Shown here one piece after another: positions 16,893 through 25,714 of a DNA stretch of 64,000 bases. This DNA comes from Lachnospiraceae bacterium (GTDB lineage Bacteria > Bacillota > Clostridia > Lachnospirales > Lachnospiraceae). Location: assembly GCA_021770755.1 (NCBI GenBank), contig JAETQI010000007.1, positions 1 to 64,000 on the forward strand. Reading direction: 5' to 3'. The notes beneath the pieces are model-generated. The model did not search any database. It was not told the DNA's origin and saw only the letters and a list, made by a program, of their open reading frames with translations. The first letter of the stretch is position 1, and every line of letters begins with the position of its first letter. The position numbers were made by a program, and so were the translations under genes.

Positions 16893-18680
16893 TTATTTTC
16901 CTTTTTTCACCTTTTTGGACTTGCTGATATCATACTTCATCTCGTACGCCTCATAGAGCTCCCTGTACATGCGGTTGTTCATCTCGCGGATGCTCTTCTG
17001 GTACTCGTGCGTGTCAAAATCCTGCGCCTCCGACTCTAAGAGCGCGACTGCCACGTTGGAACAGTGCGCACCGATCCGCTCAAAATCCGTCAGGATATTG
17101 TTGAAGGCAAATCCCTGCTTTAGCTCGCATTTGCCGTTCCGAAGACGCGTGATGTGCCTGGATTTCAGTTCATTGCAGAGCATGTTGATAAGCTCCCGCA
17201 GCGGTTCCACCCGGATCGCCAGCTCGACATCATCAAACGCAAAGGAATCCACCGTAACCTCAAGGATCTCCTTGACCGCGGCTCCCAGGACAGACAGCTC
17301 ATAAGTCGCCTCGTCCGAGAAGGCGATCTTCTTCTCATACAGCTCGTTTGCCGACTTGGACAGATTCACCGCGTGATCGCCCAGGCGCTCGAAATCGCTG
17401 ATCGTATGCAGCAGTATAGACACCTGTTTCGACTGGTTTTCCGTCATGTCGCGCCCTGTCAACTGCATCAGATACGTTCCGAGCTTATCCTCATACTTGT
17501 CGATCAGATTTTCCTTTTCCTGCACTTTGTTGTAGCGCTCCTCGGAATAATTGTCAAAAAGCCCCATGGCGCGCGCGATATTTTTCTTTGCCTTCTTCGC
17601 CATGCCGTTCATGGCGGTGTGGCTCTGGCCGATCGCAAGCGCCGGATATCTGAGGAAGCGCTCTTCGAGCAGATCGAAGTCCGCCTGCTCTTCCCTGTCC
17701 TCCTCCGTATCCTTCACCAGTGTGAACACAAGCTTCTCGATCCACCTGATGAACGGAAACAGGATCATGACCGTCGCCAGACGGAACACCGTATTCAGGA
17801 TCGCGATCGCGATCGGACTCATCGTCATGTCCATAAAGTCAAACCGGACGACCGCGTTGACCGAGTAGAACACGACCGCCCAGAAGATCATGCCGAACAG
17901 GTCATTCATCAGATAGATGAGCGCGGTCCGCTTGCCGTTCTTGTTCGTCCCGATCGAGGACAGAAGCACCGGGCACGCGGCGCCCACGCCGATGCCGAGC
18001 GTGATCGGAAACGCCGACGCAAACGTGATCGCCCCCGTCACGGAAAGCGCCTGCAGGATACCGATCGATGCGGACGCACTCTGCAGTACCGCCGTGAACG
18101 CGATGCCGACCAGGATTCCCATAAAAGGATTGGAAAACATGGTGAGCGTATTGACAAAATGCGGATTTTCCTTCAGCGGGGACACCGCACCGCTCATGCT
18201 CTGCATACCGACCATCAAGATCGAAAATCCCAGCATGATGTCGCCGACATTCTTGTATGTGCTCTTCTTGGAGATCATCTTAAACAGGATACCGACGATG
18301 GATACCACCGCCGAGATCGTCGCTGTGGACAGAAGCTGCGCGATGCCATTAGAACCCTCTATGTAAGACAGGCAGAGGATCCACCCGGTGATACTCGTAC
18401 CGATGTTTGCCCCCATGATGATACCGATCGCCTGTGCCACCTTCATCATGCCCGAATTCACGAAACCGACGACCATGACTGTCGTCGCCGACGAGGACTG
18501 TATGATCGCCGTGACCGCTGTCCCTAGGAGCACACCTTTGATCGGTGTGTTCGTCAGCTTATACAGGATCAGCTCCAGTTTTTCCCCTGCTGCCTTTTTC
18601 AGTCCGTCTCCCATCAGGGACATACCAAACAGGAAAAGCGCCACTCCGCTAAGTAACGATAAGATCGATGTTATACCCAT
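16893..18680 (-). CDS. Na+/phosphate cotransporter family protein with PhoU domain
   Basis: 595 residues. The N-terminal ~310 residues are membrane segments with the duplicated Na/Pi cotransporter repeats (GTAVTAIIQSSSATTVM and GIAFTAVLQSASASIGI, the QSS/QSA motifs). The C-terminal ~220 residues are helical and PhoU-like. It should move phosphate inward with sodium. It is the first gene of a three-gene minus-strand unit with the cytidylyltransferase and the polyol dehydrogenase; a good promoter lies about 100 nt upstream. GAAGGA precedes the ATG. Coupling of phosphate uptake to synthesis of a phosphate-rich wall polymer is an attractive but unproven reading. Confidence 0.92.
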   Translation of the reverse strand: MGITSILSLLSGVALFLFGMSLMGDGLKKAAGEKLELILYKLTNTPIKGVLLGTAVTAIIQSSSATTVMVVGFVNSGMMKVAQAIGIIMGANIGTSITGWILCLSYIEGSNGIAQLLSTATISAVVSIVGILFKMISKKSTYKNVGDIMLGFSILMVGMQSMSGAVSPLKENPHFVNTLTMFSNPFMGILVGIAFTAVLQSASASIGILQALSVTGAITFASAFPITLGIGVGAACPVLLSSIGTNKNGKRTALIYLMNDLFGMIFWAVVFYSVNAVVRFDFMDMTMSPIAIAILNTVFRLATVMILFPFIRWIEKLVFTLVKDTEEDREEQADFDLLEERFLRYPALAIGQSHTAMNGMAKKAKKNIARAMGLFDNYSEERYNKVQEKENLIDKYEDKLGTYLMQLTGRDMTENQSKQVSILLHTISDFERLGDHAVNLSKSANELYEKKIAFSDEATYELSVLGAAVKEILEVTVDSFAFDDVELAIRVEPLRELINMLCNELKSRHITRLRNGKCELKQGFAFNNILTDFERIGAHCSNVAVALLESEAQDFDTHEYQKSIREMNNRMYRELYEAYEMKYDISKSKKVKKGK

Positions 18681-18776
18681 GTCAATTTTTTTCCTTCACA
18701 GCATCTGTCTCTCAGGCAGACTGCTGTATTCCTTCTCTGTAAGTTTCCTATACGATTCGTCATCTGCAACACCTTC

Positions 18777-18805
18777 ATCATAGCAGATTCTGTAAAAAGT
18801 GTAAA
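18777..18805 (-). promoter_or_regulatory. Sigma-A-type promoter for the Na/Pi operon
   Basis: On the minus strand TTTACA (18800-18805) and TATGAT (18777-18782) are separated by exactly 17 nt. It sits in the gap between the DUF815 stop and the transporter start, which would give a leader of roughly 90 nt. Confidence 0.65.
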
Positions 18806-18824
18806 GCATTGATTCAAACACGCT

Positions 18825-20129
18825 CTAGCGCTGACCATCCAGGTAATTGACAAACTGCTGTGCGGTGCGCCCGGATATGCCGCCGTGGCTCAGCTCCCAC
18901 TTGTTCGCCTCCGCCTTAAGCTCCTCGTCCGGCATCCTGATCCCCTGTCTGTGCGCAAGCTCGAGCACGATGTTGAAATACTCCTTCTGCGAAGGCTTGG
19001 AGTAATTGATCGTGACGCCAAAACGGTTTACCAGCGAGAGCTTCTCCTCCATCGTGTCGGAGCGGTGCATGCCGTTGTCGACCTCCACGTCGCTCCTGTC
19101 GTTCCAGGTCTCCTTGATCAGATGCCTGCGGTTCGATGTCGCGTAGATCAGGATATTGTCGGGCTTCGTCTCCACACCGCCCTCAATCACCGCCTTGAGG
19201 AACTTGTACTCGATCTCAAACTCCTCGAAGGACAAATCGTCCATGTAGATCACAAACTTGTAGTTGCGGTTCTTGACCTGCGCGATCACATTGGACAGAT
19301 CCTTGAACTGATGCTTGTAGATCTCGATCATGCGCAGTCCCTGCGGATAAAAGGCGTTCACGATCGCCTTGACGCTGGTGGATTTACCGGTTCCGCTGTC
19401 GCCAAACAGCAATACATTATTCGCTTTTCTGCCCTCCACAAAGGCTCTGGTGTTGTCGACCAGCTTCTTTTTCTGTATCTCATACCCGACAAGATCGTCG
19501 AGCATCACTTTGTCCATATTGTTGATCGGCAGGAATTCCACGGCTCCCTCCGCCTTGTCCCTGATGCGGAACGCTTTGTTCAGACCAAACATTCCCACAC
19601 CGAAGTCCTTGTAAAAGGAGGTCACACGCGCAAAGAACTCATTTTCGTCCACCGCCTTTTCAAGCTGCGCGCTCAGGGCGATAATCTTCTCACTGACGTT
19701 TTTATTGTACATCAGTTCTTTCTTGCCGATCGCCCTGTAATCCGAGATCTGGGAAAAGCAGTCAATGCCAAGCTCCCTCTCGATCTCCGAGAAATCAAAG
19801 TCGAACAGGTTCTTGAAAACCCTGAAATCATTTCTGGCAAAATGGTTGACGCTCCCGTCATTGGCGCCCACCTTCTCGCAGGTGATGCTGAACGGATTTT
19901 CGTTCGTCACCAGATAAAAAGTAAGGTAATTGTGCCAGAGATTATCGTTAAAACCATAATCCGTGGCAACGATCAGCAGCCTTTTGAGCTGCGTGTAGAT
20001 CTCCTTGATCAGCGCCGGCTTTGAGCTTGTCCTCTCGTCAAAGCGGCGGAATATCTCCCCGAACTGGTACAGGATACAGTCCTTGTCCATATCCCCGTAT
20101 AAGATTAATTTTGCGATCTCGCGGTACAT
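18825..20129 (-). CDS. DUF815 family ATPase
   Basis: 434 residues. The C-terminal half is an AAA-type P-loop ATPase: Walker A GDSGTGKSTSVKA, Walker B KFVIYMDDLSFEEFE, and a sensor-like ATSNRRHLIKE. This layout, with an N-terminal helical region of about 190 residues, is that of DUF815 (PF05673). The function is not established in the family. It is the last gene of a minus-strand run with a 28-nt gap after the unknown 228-residue protein, and GGGAGG precedes the ATG at 20129. Confidence 0.88.
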   Translation of the reverse strand: MYREIAKLILYGDMDKDCILYQFGEIFRRFDERTSSKPALIKEIYTQLKRLLIVATDYGFNDNLWHNYLTFYLVTNENPFSITCEKVGANDGSVNHFARNDFRVFKNLFDFDFSEIERELGIDCFSQISDYRAIGKKELMYNKNVSEKIIALSAQLEKAVDENEFFARVTSFYKDFGVGMFGLNKAFRIRDKAEGAVEFLPINNMDKVMLDDLVGYEIQKKKLVDNTRAFVEGRKANNVLLFGDSGTGKSTSVKAIVNAFYPQGLRMIEIYKHQFKDLSNVIAQVKNRNYKFVIYMDDLSFEEFEIEYKFLKAVIEGGVETKPDNILIYATSNRRHLIKETWNDRSDVEVDNGMHRSDTMEEKLSLVNRFGVTINYSKPSQKEYFNIVLELAHRQGIRMPDEELKAEANKWELSHGGISGRTAQQFVNYLDGQR

Positions 20130-20157
20130 TTGTTTTCCTCCCTGTTATTTCTATTGC

Positions 20158-20844
20158 TCATCCATTGCCCCGCCGGAACAGATCCGTGGCGTCATCCAGG
20201 GACACCCCGTCCTCCCACGTCCCGCAGTAGCGCAGGTACTCTGATTCTGTGTTCAGAAAATCCGCGGCGTTTTGCGGCAGCACGATCGGTTCTACCCTGT
20301 TTTCGATATAGTTGCAGACATAGATCACCTTCCTGCAGTTCAAAAATACCCAGTCAAAACGCTGCGCACAGGTTTTCTGCCTCTCCCCCATATATTCATA
20401 CAACTGCTCCACATCGATATCGTTCTCGTCCCCCGGATGCAGAAACAGATACAGCCCGTTATACGGTCTGTGCTGATAGCTTGTGTTGAGCTTCTCGAGC
20501 TTTTTCCCAAACCGGTACTTTGCCTTGTACAGATAATCCTGACGCATCGGATCGTCGGGCAGGACAGCCCAGAACCTGCCGTTGTAAAAGTTCAGCCGCT
20601 CCCCGTAGCGCTCCAGTGCCGCAGGCGGAAGCTCCTCCTTTCGACAGCCCAGGTACTGCTCGATAAAGTTCTTGGCCTGCCCGTCGTCGGGGAGCAGCGC
20701 CTGGCTGACCTCCAGCCCCATATCCATCGTCTCGTTGATCCAGTCCGGCGACTCGCTCTTTACAAATGACGGCCTGTACTCCCGCCAGAGATATTTTAAG
20801 GAAACCACTGCATAGATCTCGTTTAGCAGCTTCTCATACACCAT
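20158..20844 (-). CDS. Conserved hypothetical protein
   Basis: 228 residues, soluble, with no motif I recognise. It is rich in aromatic and charged residues (VSLKYLWREYRPSF, FYNGRFWAVLPDDP, FDWVFLNCRKVIYVC). There is no signal peptide or membrane segment. It lies 8 nt downstream of the ThiF-family gene and 28 nt upstream of the DUF815 ATPase, so it is almost certainly in the same transcript. Pairing with a DUF815 ATPase suggests a partner role, but that is only inference. Confidence 0.75.
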   Translation of the reverse strand: MVYEKLLNEIYAVVSLKYLWREYRPSFVKSESPDWINETMDMGLEVSQALLPDDGQAKNFIEQYLGCRKEELPPAALERYGERLNFYNGRFWAVLPDDPMRQDYLYKAKYRFGKKLEKLNTSYQHRPYNGLYLFLHPGDENDIDVEQLYEYMGERQKTCAQRFDWVFLNCRKVIYVCNYIENRVEPIVLPQNAADFLNTESEYLRYCGTWEDGVSLDDATDLFRRGNG

Positions 20845-20852
20845 AATTCCTG

Positions 20853-21608
20853 TTACTCCTCCCGTGATAATCCATTGAGATCCCGCCCCAGCAATTCCCG
20901 GACCACCTCTCCTGCGATGATCAGTCCCGCCACAGAAGGCACAAAGGCAATACTCCCGGGAACCCGCTTCTTTCTGACAGCCGTGTCACTGCCTGCGGTT
21001 TCCTCCGCAAGTCCGCAGGCAGGCTCGATCGGGATCTCCTCCGAGTACACGACCTTAAGCTTTTGGATCCCTCTTCTTTTCAGTTCACGGCGCATCACTT
21101 TTGCCAGCGGGCATACGCTTGTCTGATAGATGTCCGCCACCTTGAACGCGGTCGGATCCATCTTGTTTCCTGCCCCCATGCAGCTTATCACCGGCGTGCA
21201 TGCGCTGTCCGCCTGCACGATGAGCTGGATCTTGCCTGTCACCGTGTCGATCGCATCCACCACATAATCATACGCATGAAAATCAAAGTCCGACGATGTC
21301 TCCGGCATGAAAAAAGTTTTGTATGTATTGACCACCGCCGCCGGATTGATGTCCAGCACGCGCTTTTTTGCCACATCGACCTTGTACTTCCCGACTGTGC
21401 TGTGCGTGGCGATGATCTGCCGGTTTAAGTTCGTGAGGGACACCTTGTCGTTGTCGACCAGATCCAGCGTCCCGACGCCGCTGCGGGCAAGCGCCTCCAC
21501 CACATGGCCGCCCACTCCGCCGATCCCAAACACGGCGACGCGGGCTTCCTGCAATCTCTTCATTCCCTCAGCCCCTACCAGAAGCTCTGTCCTCGAAAAC
21601 TGGTTCAT
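20853..21608 (-). CDS. tcdA: ThiF/MoeB-family E1-like enzyme, probable tRNA threonylcarbamoyladenosine dehydratase
   Basis: 251 residues. The adenylation fold is clear: nucleotide motif VFGIGGVGGHVVEALARSGVG, DLVDNDKVSLTNLNRQI, and the DYVVDAIDTV strand. Length and the segments SCMGAGNKMDPT and SVCPLAKVMRRELKRR match TcdA/CsdL rather than ThiF or MoeB. TcdA cyclises t6A37 to ct6A in tRNA. The start codon lies inside the last 41 nt of the upstream TtcA-LarE fusion, with GAGGAGG 4 nt before the ATG, so the two are tightly coupled. In E. coli TcdA is linked to a CsdA-CsdE sulfur relay, so an upstream sulfur-transfer protein is notable. Confidence 0.87.
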   Translation of the reverse strand: MNQFSRTELLVGAEGMKRLQEARVAVFGIGGVGGHVVEALARSGVGTLDLVDNDKVSLTNLNRQIIATHSTVGKYKVDVAKKRVLDINPAAVVNTYKTFFMPETSSDFDFHAYDYVVDAIDTVTGKIQLIVQADSACTPVISCMGAGNKMDPTAFKVADIYQTSVCPLAKVMRRELKRRGIQKLKVVYSEEIPIEPACGLAEETAGSDTAVRKKRVPGSIAFVPSVAGLIIAGEVVRELLGRDLNGLSREE

Positions 21609-23373
21609 TGTTCCTCCTCAATGTCTTGTTCATACTCCCCGTCTGATACCCCTGCAGATCAAAGGTCACATAGCTGAAACCGTACTCCTGAAATTTATCC
21701 GCGATCTCTGTTCGGATCTCTTCCTGCAGGATCTTCCCAAAATCCCCCACAGGTATCTCGATCCTCGCCAGCGTGCCGTGGATCCGCACGCGCATCTGCC
21801 CAAAACCCTTGTCCATCAGAAGCTGCTCCGCCCGCTCCACCATGCGGAGCTTTTCCTCCGTGATCGTCTCGCCGTACACAAAGCGCGAGGCGAGACATGC
21901 GTACGACGGCTTATCCCACGTAGGCAGACCATACCTTCTGGACAATTCCCTGATCTCCTGCTTGTACAGCCCTGCCTCCCTGAGCGGGCTTTTGATACCA
22001 AGCTCCGCGATCGCCCGCAGTCCGGGGCGGTAGTCGCCCAGATCGTCCATGTTGGAACCTTCAATCACATAGCTGAATCCATGTTCCTGCGCGATCCGTC
22101 CGATCCCGCCAAAGAGTTCCTTCTTGCACAGATAGCACCGGTCGGGCGGATTGTCAGAAAACCCTTCGATCGCAAGCTCGTCCGCCTCATAGATGTACTG
22201 GGCGATGCCCTCCTTTATGCAAAACGCGTCTGCCTCCGCCGCCTCCCTGTCCGGAAATACGCAGGATCTCGCCGTGACTGCGGCCGCATTCTCCCCGAGC
22301 ACTTCGTGCGCCACTTTTAACAAAAAAGTAGAATCCACCCCGCTCGAGAATGCCACCGCCACACTGCCAAGCTCCCGCAGATGCGATTTTAACCGCGCAA
22401 GCTTTTCGTCGACCGGCCCCTCCTGTGCACAGCACGCTTTTTCCGTCTGTCCGCCGTCATGCCCTATGTCGTTCCGCGCAGGCTCCCCCTGCATAACTTC
22501 AAGGTGCCCTGCATCAGCCTGCGCCGTCTGATAGGCATCCAGGAAGTGATGCCGCACGCCATCCTGCTTATATGCTATTATAGTACTCAGATTTACATTT
22601 TCAACACTTTTGAATATATTATTTTCCACAAACGGATTGATCCGGCGAAGCTGGCGGATCAGCTCCTTAATCTCGCGGCGCTTCGAAGTGTTTTCCAGGT
22701 CACCGCGAAAGGCGCTGTTCTGAGTGAACTTGCACGCGCACTGCAGGAAATGCAGGTCGTTGTGATCCCGCCACGCCTTGATATGCTCCTCCCGGATCAG
22801 ATACATCGGGCGGATCAGTTCCATCCCCTCGAAATTCGTGCTGTGAAGCTTCGGCATCATGGTCTGCACCTGTGCCCCGTACAGCATGCCCATCAGGATC
22901 GTCTCGATGACATCGTCAAAGTGATGTCCCAGCGCGATCTTATTGCAGCCAAGCTCCTTTGCCTTGCTGTACAGGTGCCCGCGCCGCATCCTGGCACACA
23001 GATAACATGGAGAGCTTTCTATATGAAATACCGACTCAAAGATATCGGACTCAAAAATAGTCAGCGGAATGTTCAGGCGCTCTGCATTGTGCTCGATCAA
23101 CTGCCGGTTCTCTGTCCTGTATCCGGGATCCATGACCAGGAATCTGACGTCAAAGTCAAATTTGTCATGACGCTTTAGCTCCTGAAAAAGCTTTGCCATC
23201 AGCATCGAGTCCTTTCCGCCGGAAATGCAGACCGCGATGCGGTCCCCTTCCTGCACCAGATTGTACTCCCTGATCGCCTTTGTGAACCTGCACCATAGAT
23301 TTTTGCGGAACCGCTTCCGCAGATCCTGCTCGATCTCCAGATATCCTTTATCACTTCCTGACGCGTGTACCAT
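21568..23373 (-). CDS. TtcA-like / LarE fusion: two PP-loop sulfur-transfer modules
   Basis: 601 residues holding two complete PP-loop ATPases in one frame. Module 1 (about 10-280) is TtcA-like: PP-loop CISGGKDSM near 50, the CxxC of SPCYLCARMRRG (Cys about 123 and 126), GHHFDDVIET, and Cys in QCACKF near 212, the iron-sulfur ligand positions of TtcA. A polar linker (about 283-320) follows. Module 2 (about 322-600) is LarE: FSSGVDST near 343, NPPDRCYLCKKE (Cys about 413 and 416), IEGSNMDD, DKPSYACLASR (Cys about 493) and the C-terminal GYQTGSMN. LarE puts sulfur into the nickel-pincer nucleotide of lactate racemase. Three Cys suggest the cluster-bearing LarE type. ATG 23373 has GGGGAGG 7-8 nt upstream. 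No larA, larB or larC is present here. Confidence 0.88.
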   Translation of the reverse strand: MVHASGSDKGYLEIEQDLRKRFRKNLWCRFTKAIREYNLVQEGDRIAVCISGGKDSMLMAKLFQELKRHDKFDFDVRFLVMDPGYRTENRQLIEHNAERLNIPLTIFESDIFESVFHIESSPCYLCARMRRGHLYSKAKELGCNKIALGHHFDDVIETILMGMLYGAQVQTMMPKLHSTNFEGMELIRPMYLIREEHIKAWRDHNDLHFLQCACKFTQNSAFRGDLENTSKRREIKELIRQLRRINPFVENNIFKSVENVNLSTIIAYKQDGVRHHFLDAYQTAQADAGHLEVMQGEPARNDIGHDGGQTEKACCAQEGPVDEKLARLKSHLRELGSVAVAFSSGVDSTFLLKVAHEVLGENAAAVTARSCVFPDREAAEADAFCIKEGIAQYIYEADELAIEGFSDNPPDRCYLCKKELFGGIGRIAQEHGFSYVIEGSNMDDLGDYRPGLRAIAELGIKSPLREAGLYKQEIRELSRRYGLPTWDKPSYACLASRFVYGETITEEKLRMVERAEQLLMDKGFGQMRVRIHGTLARIEIPVGDFGKILQEEIRTEIADKFQEYGFSYVTFDLQGYQTGSMNKTLRRNNEPVFEDRASGRG

Positions 23374-23412
23374 ACTGCAGCCTCCCCTGATACCATTTTT
23401 CATACACGCTCT

Positions 23413-23441
23413 AGTATAGCCTTTTTTCCCGACAGATGCAA
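23413..23441 (-). promoter_or_regulatory. Sigma-A-type promoter for the TtcA-LarE operon
   Basis: On the minus strand TTGCAT (23436-23441) and TATACT (23413-23418) are separated by 17 nt, about 40 nt before the fusion start codon. All four following minus-strand genes (fusion, TcdA, 228-aa protein, DUF815) could be read from it. Confidence 0.65.
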
Positions 23442-23472
23442 ACCAAATTTTCCGAAAAGATCTATTCCGGGT

Positions 23473-24021
23473 TTATTGTTCGTCCATCATGGAGCGCAGC
23501 AGCATGACGTGATACTGTTCATCCTGTACGATCCTGCGCAGTACGGCATTGACGTCGTCGTCCCTGATCATTCTGATGTGCATGTTATACTGATCGATCA
23601 CCGCAAGCTCCCTCTCCAGATCCGCCGAGAGCATATCGCCTATCTTTTCCGGCAGCGTCAGGCATTGCGGGGACCACATCCACGGCTGTGCGCCCGCCTG
23701 CCTCGATGTATAGCAGACATTGCCGCCCAGCAGGCCGATCAGCCCCGCCAGCATCTGCATGTGGGTCATCTCCGCGATCGCCATCCCGAGCAGGATCTTC
23801 CCCATCGCGCATCCGCTGCCTGCCATGCGGCTCTCATTGTTGATATACTGCATCACCGCGGACATTTCCGAGATCATCCCGCAGTAGCTGACACTGATCA
23901 GATCCGCATAGCCCGGGTTTCTCCCCCGCACCCGTATCGGCGGGTACGGCAGATCCATCACTGCCGGCCTGATCCCCGAAAAATTACAATCGCATGTGAG
24001 CGGTTCTTTACTGTTTGCCAT
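23473..24021 (-). CDS. Ferritin-like diiron protein
   Basis: 182 residues. Helical stretches carry the ferritin-like metal pattern: Glu in CGMISEMSAVMQYINNES, E-x-x-H in AIAEMTHMQM, Glu in ADLERELAVI, and E-x-x-H in DEQYHVML. It resembles the manganese-catalase/rubrerythrin-like domain of spore-coat and oxygen-defence proteins. The N-terminal 45 residues have several Cys and Pro (CDCNFSG) and are not part of the four-helix bundle. GGGGG precedes the ATG at 24021. It is separated from the TtcA-LarE gene by that gene's promoter. Function as an oxidase, peroxidase or coat protein is undecided. Confidence 0.8.
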   Translation of the reverse strand: MANSKEPLTCDCNFSGIRPAVMDLPYPPIRVRGRNPGYADLISVSYCGMISEMSAVMQYINNESRMAGSGCAMGKILLGMAIAEMTHMQMLAGLIGLLGGNVCYTSRQAGAQPWMWSPQCLTLPEKIGDMLSADLERELAVIDQYNMHIRMIRDDDVNAVLRRIVQDEQYHVMLLRSMMDEQ

Positions 24022-24234
24022 CCATATCCCCCTTAGGAACTGTCCTATGATCCTTCACATTCAATATATTACCAGACCGTCCTGTCAATGCATTCCCAAA
24101 AGCCAAAAATGCATATTCCAGTGACAGCCGTAGAACTGTCCCCTCATTTTTTCTTATAATTGTCCATTTTCACACAGACACTTTTTTTGTATAGTATAAC
24201 TCATCGGAAATATAAAGGAAAGGAAACCATCTCA

Positions 24235-25089
24235 ATGAAAAAAATAGCATTGATCAACGATCTGTCCGGTTTTGGAAAATGCTCACTGACCGCGGCGATC
24301 CCTGTCATATCCATCCTCGGGATCCAGGCGTGTCCCCTGCCGACTGCCGTCTTGTCCGCGCAGACAGGATTTCCAAGCTACTACTGCGACGACTATACGG
24401 ACAGGATGAACCACTTCACCGACGAGTGGCAGAACATGCATGAATCCTTTGACGGTATCTACTCCGGATATCTTGGCAGTGCCGCTCAGATGCACAACGT
24501 CCTGTATTTTCTGGAGAGATTCCAGACCAGGGACACGCTCTACCTCGCCGATCCTGTCATGGGCGACAACGGACGGCGCATCCGCATCTTTACACAAAAG
24601 CTTCTTGACAATATGAAAGAACTGACGACACACGCGGACGTCATCACGCCGAATCTGACGGAACTGTGCCTGCTTGCGGATGTCGACTACGACACGCTGA
24701 CCAGCCACGCATCGGACGCGGATTATCTCAACTATATAGAAGACACGGCGCGCAGACTGCTGCCAAAAGCCCATACCAGCCAGACGATCGTCATAACCGG
24801 CATCGTCCGCAGACTGGCACAACAATCCTTTGTGGGCAATCTCGCGGTCACGCCGGACAGCCGCCATTACGCGGAAACCCCGTACCATGGCGAGAGTTAT
24901 TCCGGCACGGGAGATCTGTTTGCCTCGGTCATCATGGGAAGCCTGATCAACGGTCTGACGATCGGGGAAGCGATGCAGAAAGCTGTCCGCTTCCTCTCGC
25001 CTGCGATCGAGGATGCCTCACGCGACAATGTGCCAAAAGACCACGGCGTCTATTTCGAACGATACCTGCATCTGTTGCTTGAACCCTGA
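24235..25089 (+). CDS. Pyridoxamine/pyridoxal kinase
   Basis: 284 residues of the ribokinase-like PdxY/PdxK family. The N-terminus KIALINDLSGFGKCSLTAA with LPTAVLSAQTGFP is typical, and the anion hole/catalytic base lies in SYSGTGDLFASVI (the Asp of GTGD). It phosphorylates pyridoxal, pyridoxamine or pyridoxine to trap and activate vitamin B6. The ATG at 24235 follows AAAGGAAAGG; an upstream ATG in the same frame has no such site. The next genes are an ECF S component and a radical SAM protein, so a B6 uptake and salvage unit is likely. The 213 nt upstream is AT-rich and must contain the promoter; I do not see a riboswitch. Confidence 0.9.
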   Translation: MKKIALINDLSGFGKCSLTAAIPVISILGIQACPLPTAVLSAQTGFPSYYCDDYTDRMNHFTDEWQNMHESFDGIYSGYLGSAAQMHNVLYFLERFQTRDTLYLADPVMGDNGRRIRIFTQKLLDNMKELTTHADVITPNLTELCLLADVDYDTLTSHASDADYLNYIEDTARRLLPKAHTSQTIVITGIVRRLAQQSFVGNLAVTPDSRHYAETPYHGESYSGTGDLFASVIMGSLINGLTIGEAMQKAVRFLSPAIEDASRDNVPKDHGVYFERYLHLLLEP

Positions 25090-25153
25090 AAGCAATCGGG
25101 GAATATAAGATAAATATATCAGAATGAAAGAAATGAACAGGAGGAATCATACC

Positions 25154-25699
25154 ATGTCTACACGAACTATGCCCAAAACAGGCGAAAAAAGAGGAACGAA
25201 ACTCAAATATCTGACAGTCACCGGGCTGATGGCTGCGATGATCACGATCATGACCGCATACATCTGCCATATCCCCACCGGCATCAACGGCGGATATATC
25301 CACTTCGGGGACTCCATCATCTATCTGGCAGCAGCGCTGCTCCCCGCGCCTTATGCGCTTGCAGCGGCAGCGATCGGAGGCGGCGTCGCGGATCTTATGA
25401 CAGCCCCCATGTGGGCGCCCGCCACCATCATCATCAAGATGCTGATCACGCTCCCCTTCACCGCCAGATCCGCAAAGATCGTCACGCTGCGAAACGTGGC
25501 AGCTTCCGTCATCGCCTTTTTCATCTCGGGCTTTGGCTATTTTCTCGCCGAATATCTCCTTTTCGGCACGATGCCGGCACTGATCGCCTCCCTGTCAGGC
25601 AGTCTGATCCAGTCCGGCGGCAGCGCTGTCTTTTTTATCATATTTGGTCTGGCGCTTGACAGGACGCACGTAAAGTCCAGACTGATCAATCTCGAGTAA
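25154..25699 (+). CDS. ECF transporter S component, probable vitamin B6 (PdxU-like)
   Basis: 181 residues with about five or six membrane helices. The PTGINGGYIHFGDSIIYLAAALLP stretch is typical of small ECF S components that bind vitamins (split here as PTGINGGYIHFGD and the following helix). It lacks its own ATPases and T component, as S components of group II systems do. Start 25154 has AGGAGG 9 nt upstream, whereas the ATG 30 nt earlier has none. Location just after a B6 kinase points to pyridoxine or a related B6 vitamer as the ligand. Family is confident; ligand is context-based. Confidence 0.85.
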   Translation: MSTRTMPKTGEKRGTKLKYLTVTGLMAAMITIMTAYICHIPTGINGGYIHFGDSIIYLAAALLPAPYALAAAAIGGGVADLMTAPMWAPATIIIKMLITLPFTARSAKIVTLRNVAASVIAFFISGFGYFLAEYLLFGTMPALIASLSGSLIQSGGSAVFFIIFGLALDRTHVKSRLINLE

Positions 25700-25714
25700 G
25701 GAGGAATGTCTGTC

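Noticed and set aside
17154-18527. 457-codon frame on the + strand opposite the Na/Pi transporter
   Set aside because: Rich in Arg, His and Asp with no motif, and entirely antisense to a clear transporter gene; a codon-bias shadow.
18815-23415. Repeated CACGCTCTAG near 18819 and 23405, and a similar CACACTCTAG near 33177
   Set aside because: Only ten bases, few copies, and located near promoter start regions; likely chance or initial-transcribed-region similarity.
24022-24234. Possible riboswitch before the B6 kinase
   Set aside because: No conserved riboswitch core or transcription-terminator pair could be recognised; only short AT-rich repeats.
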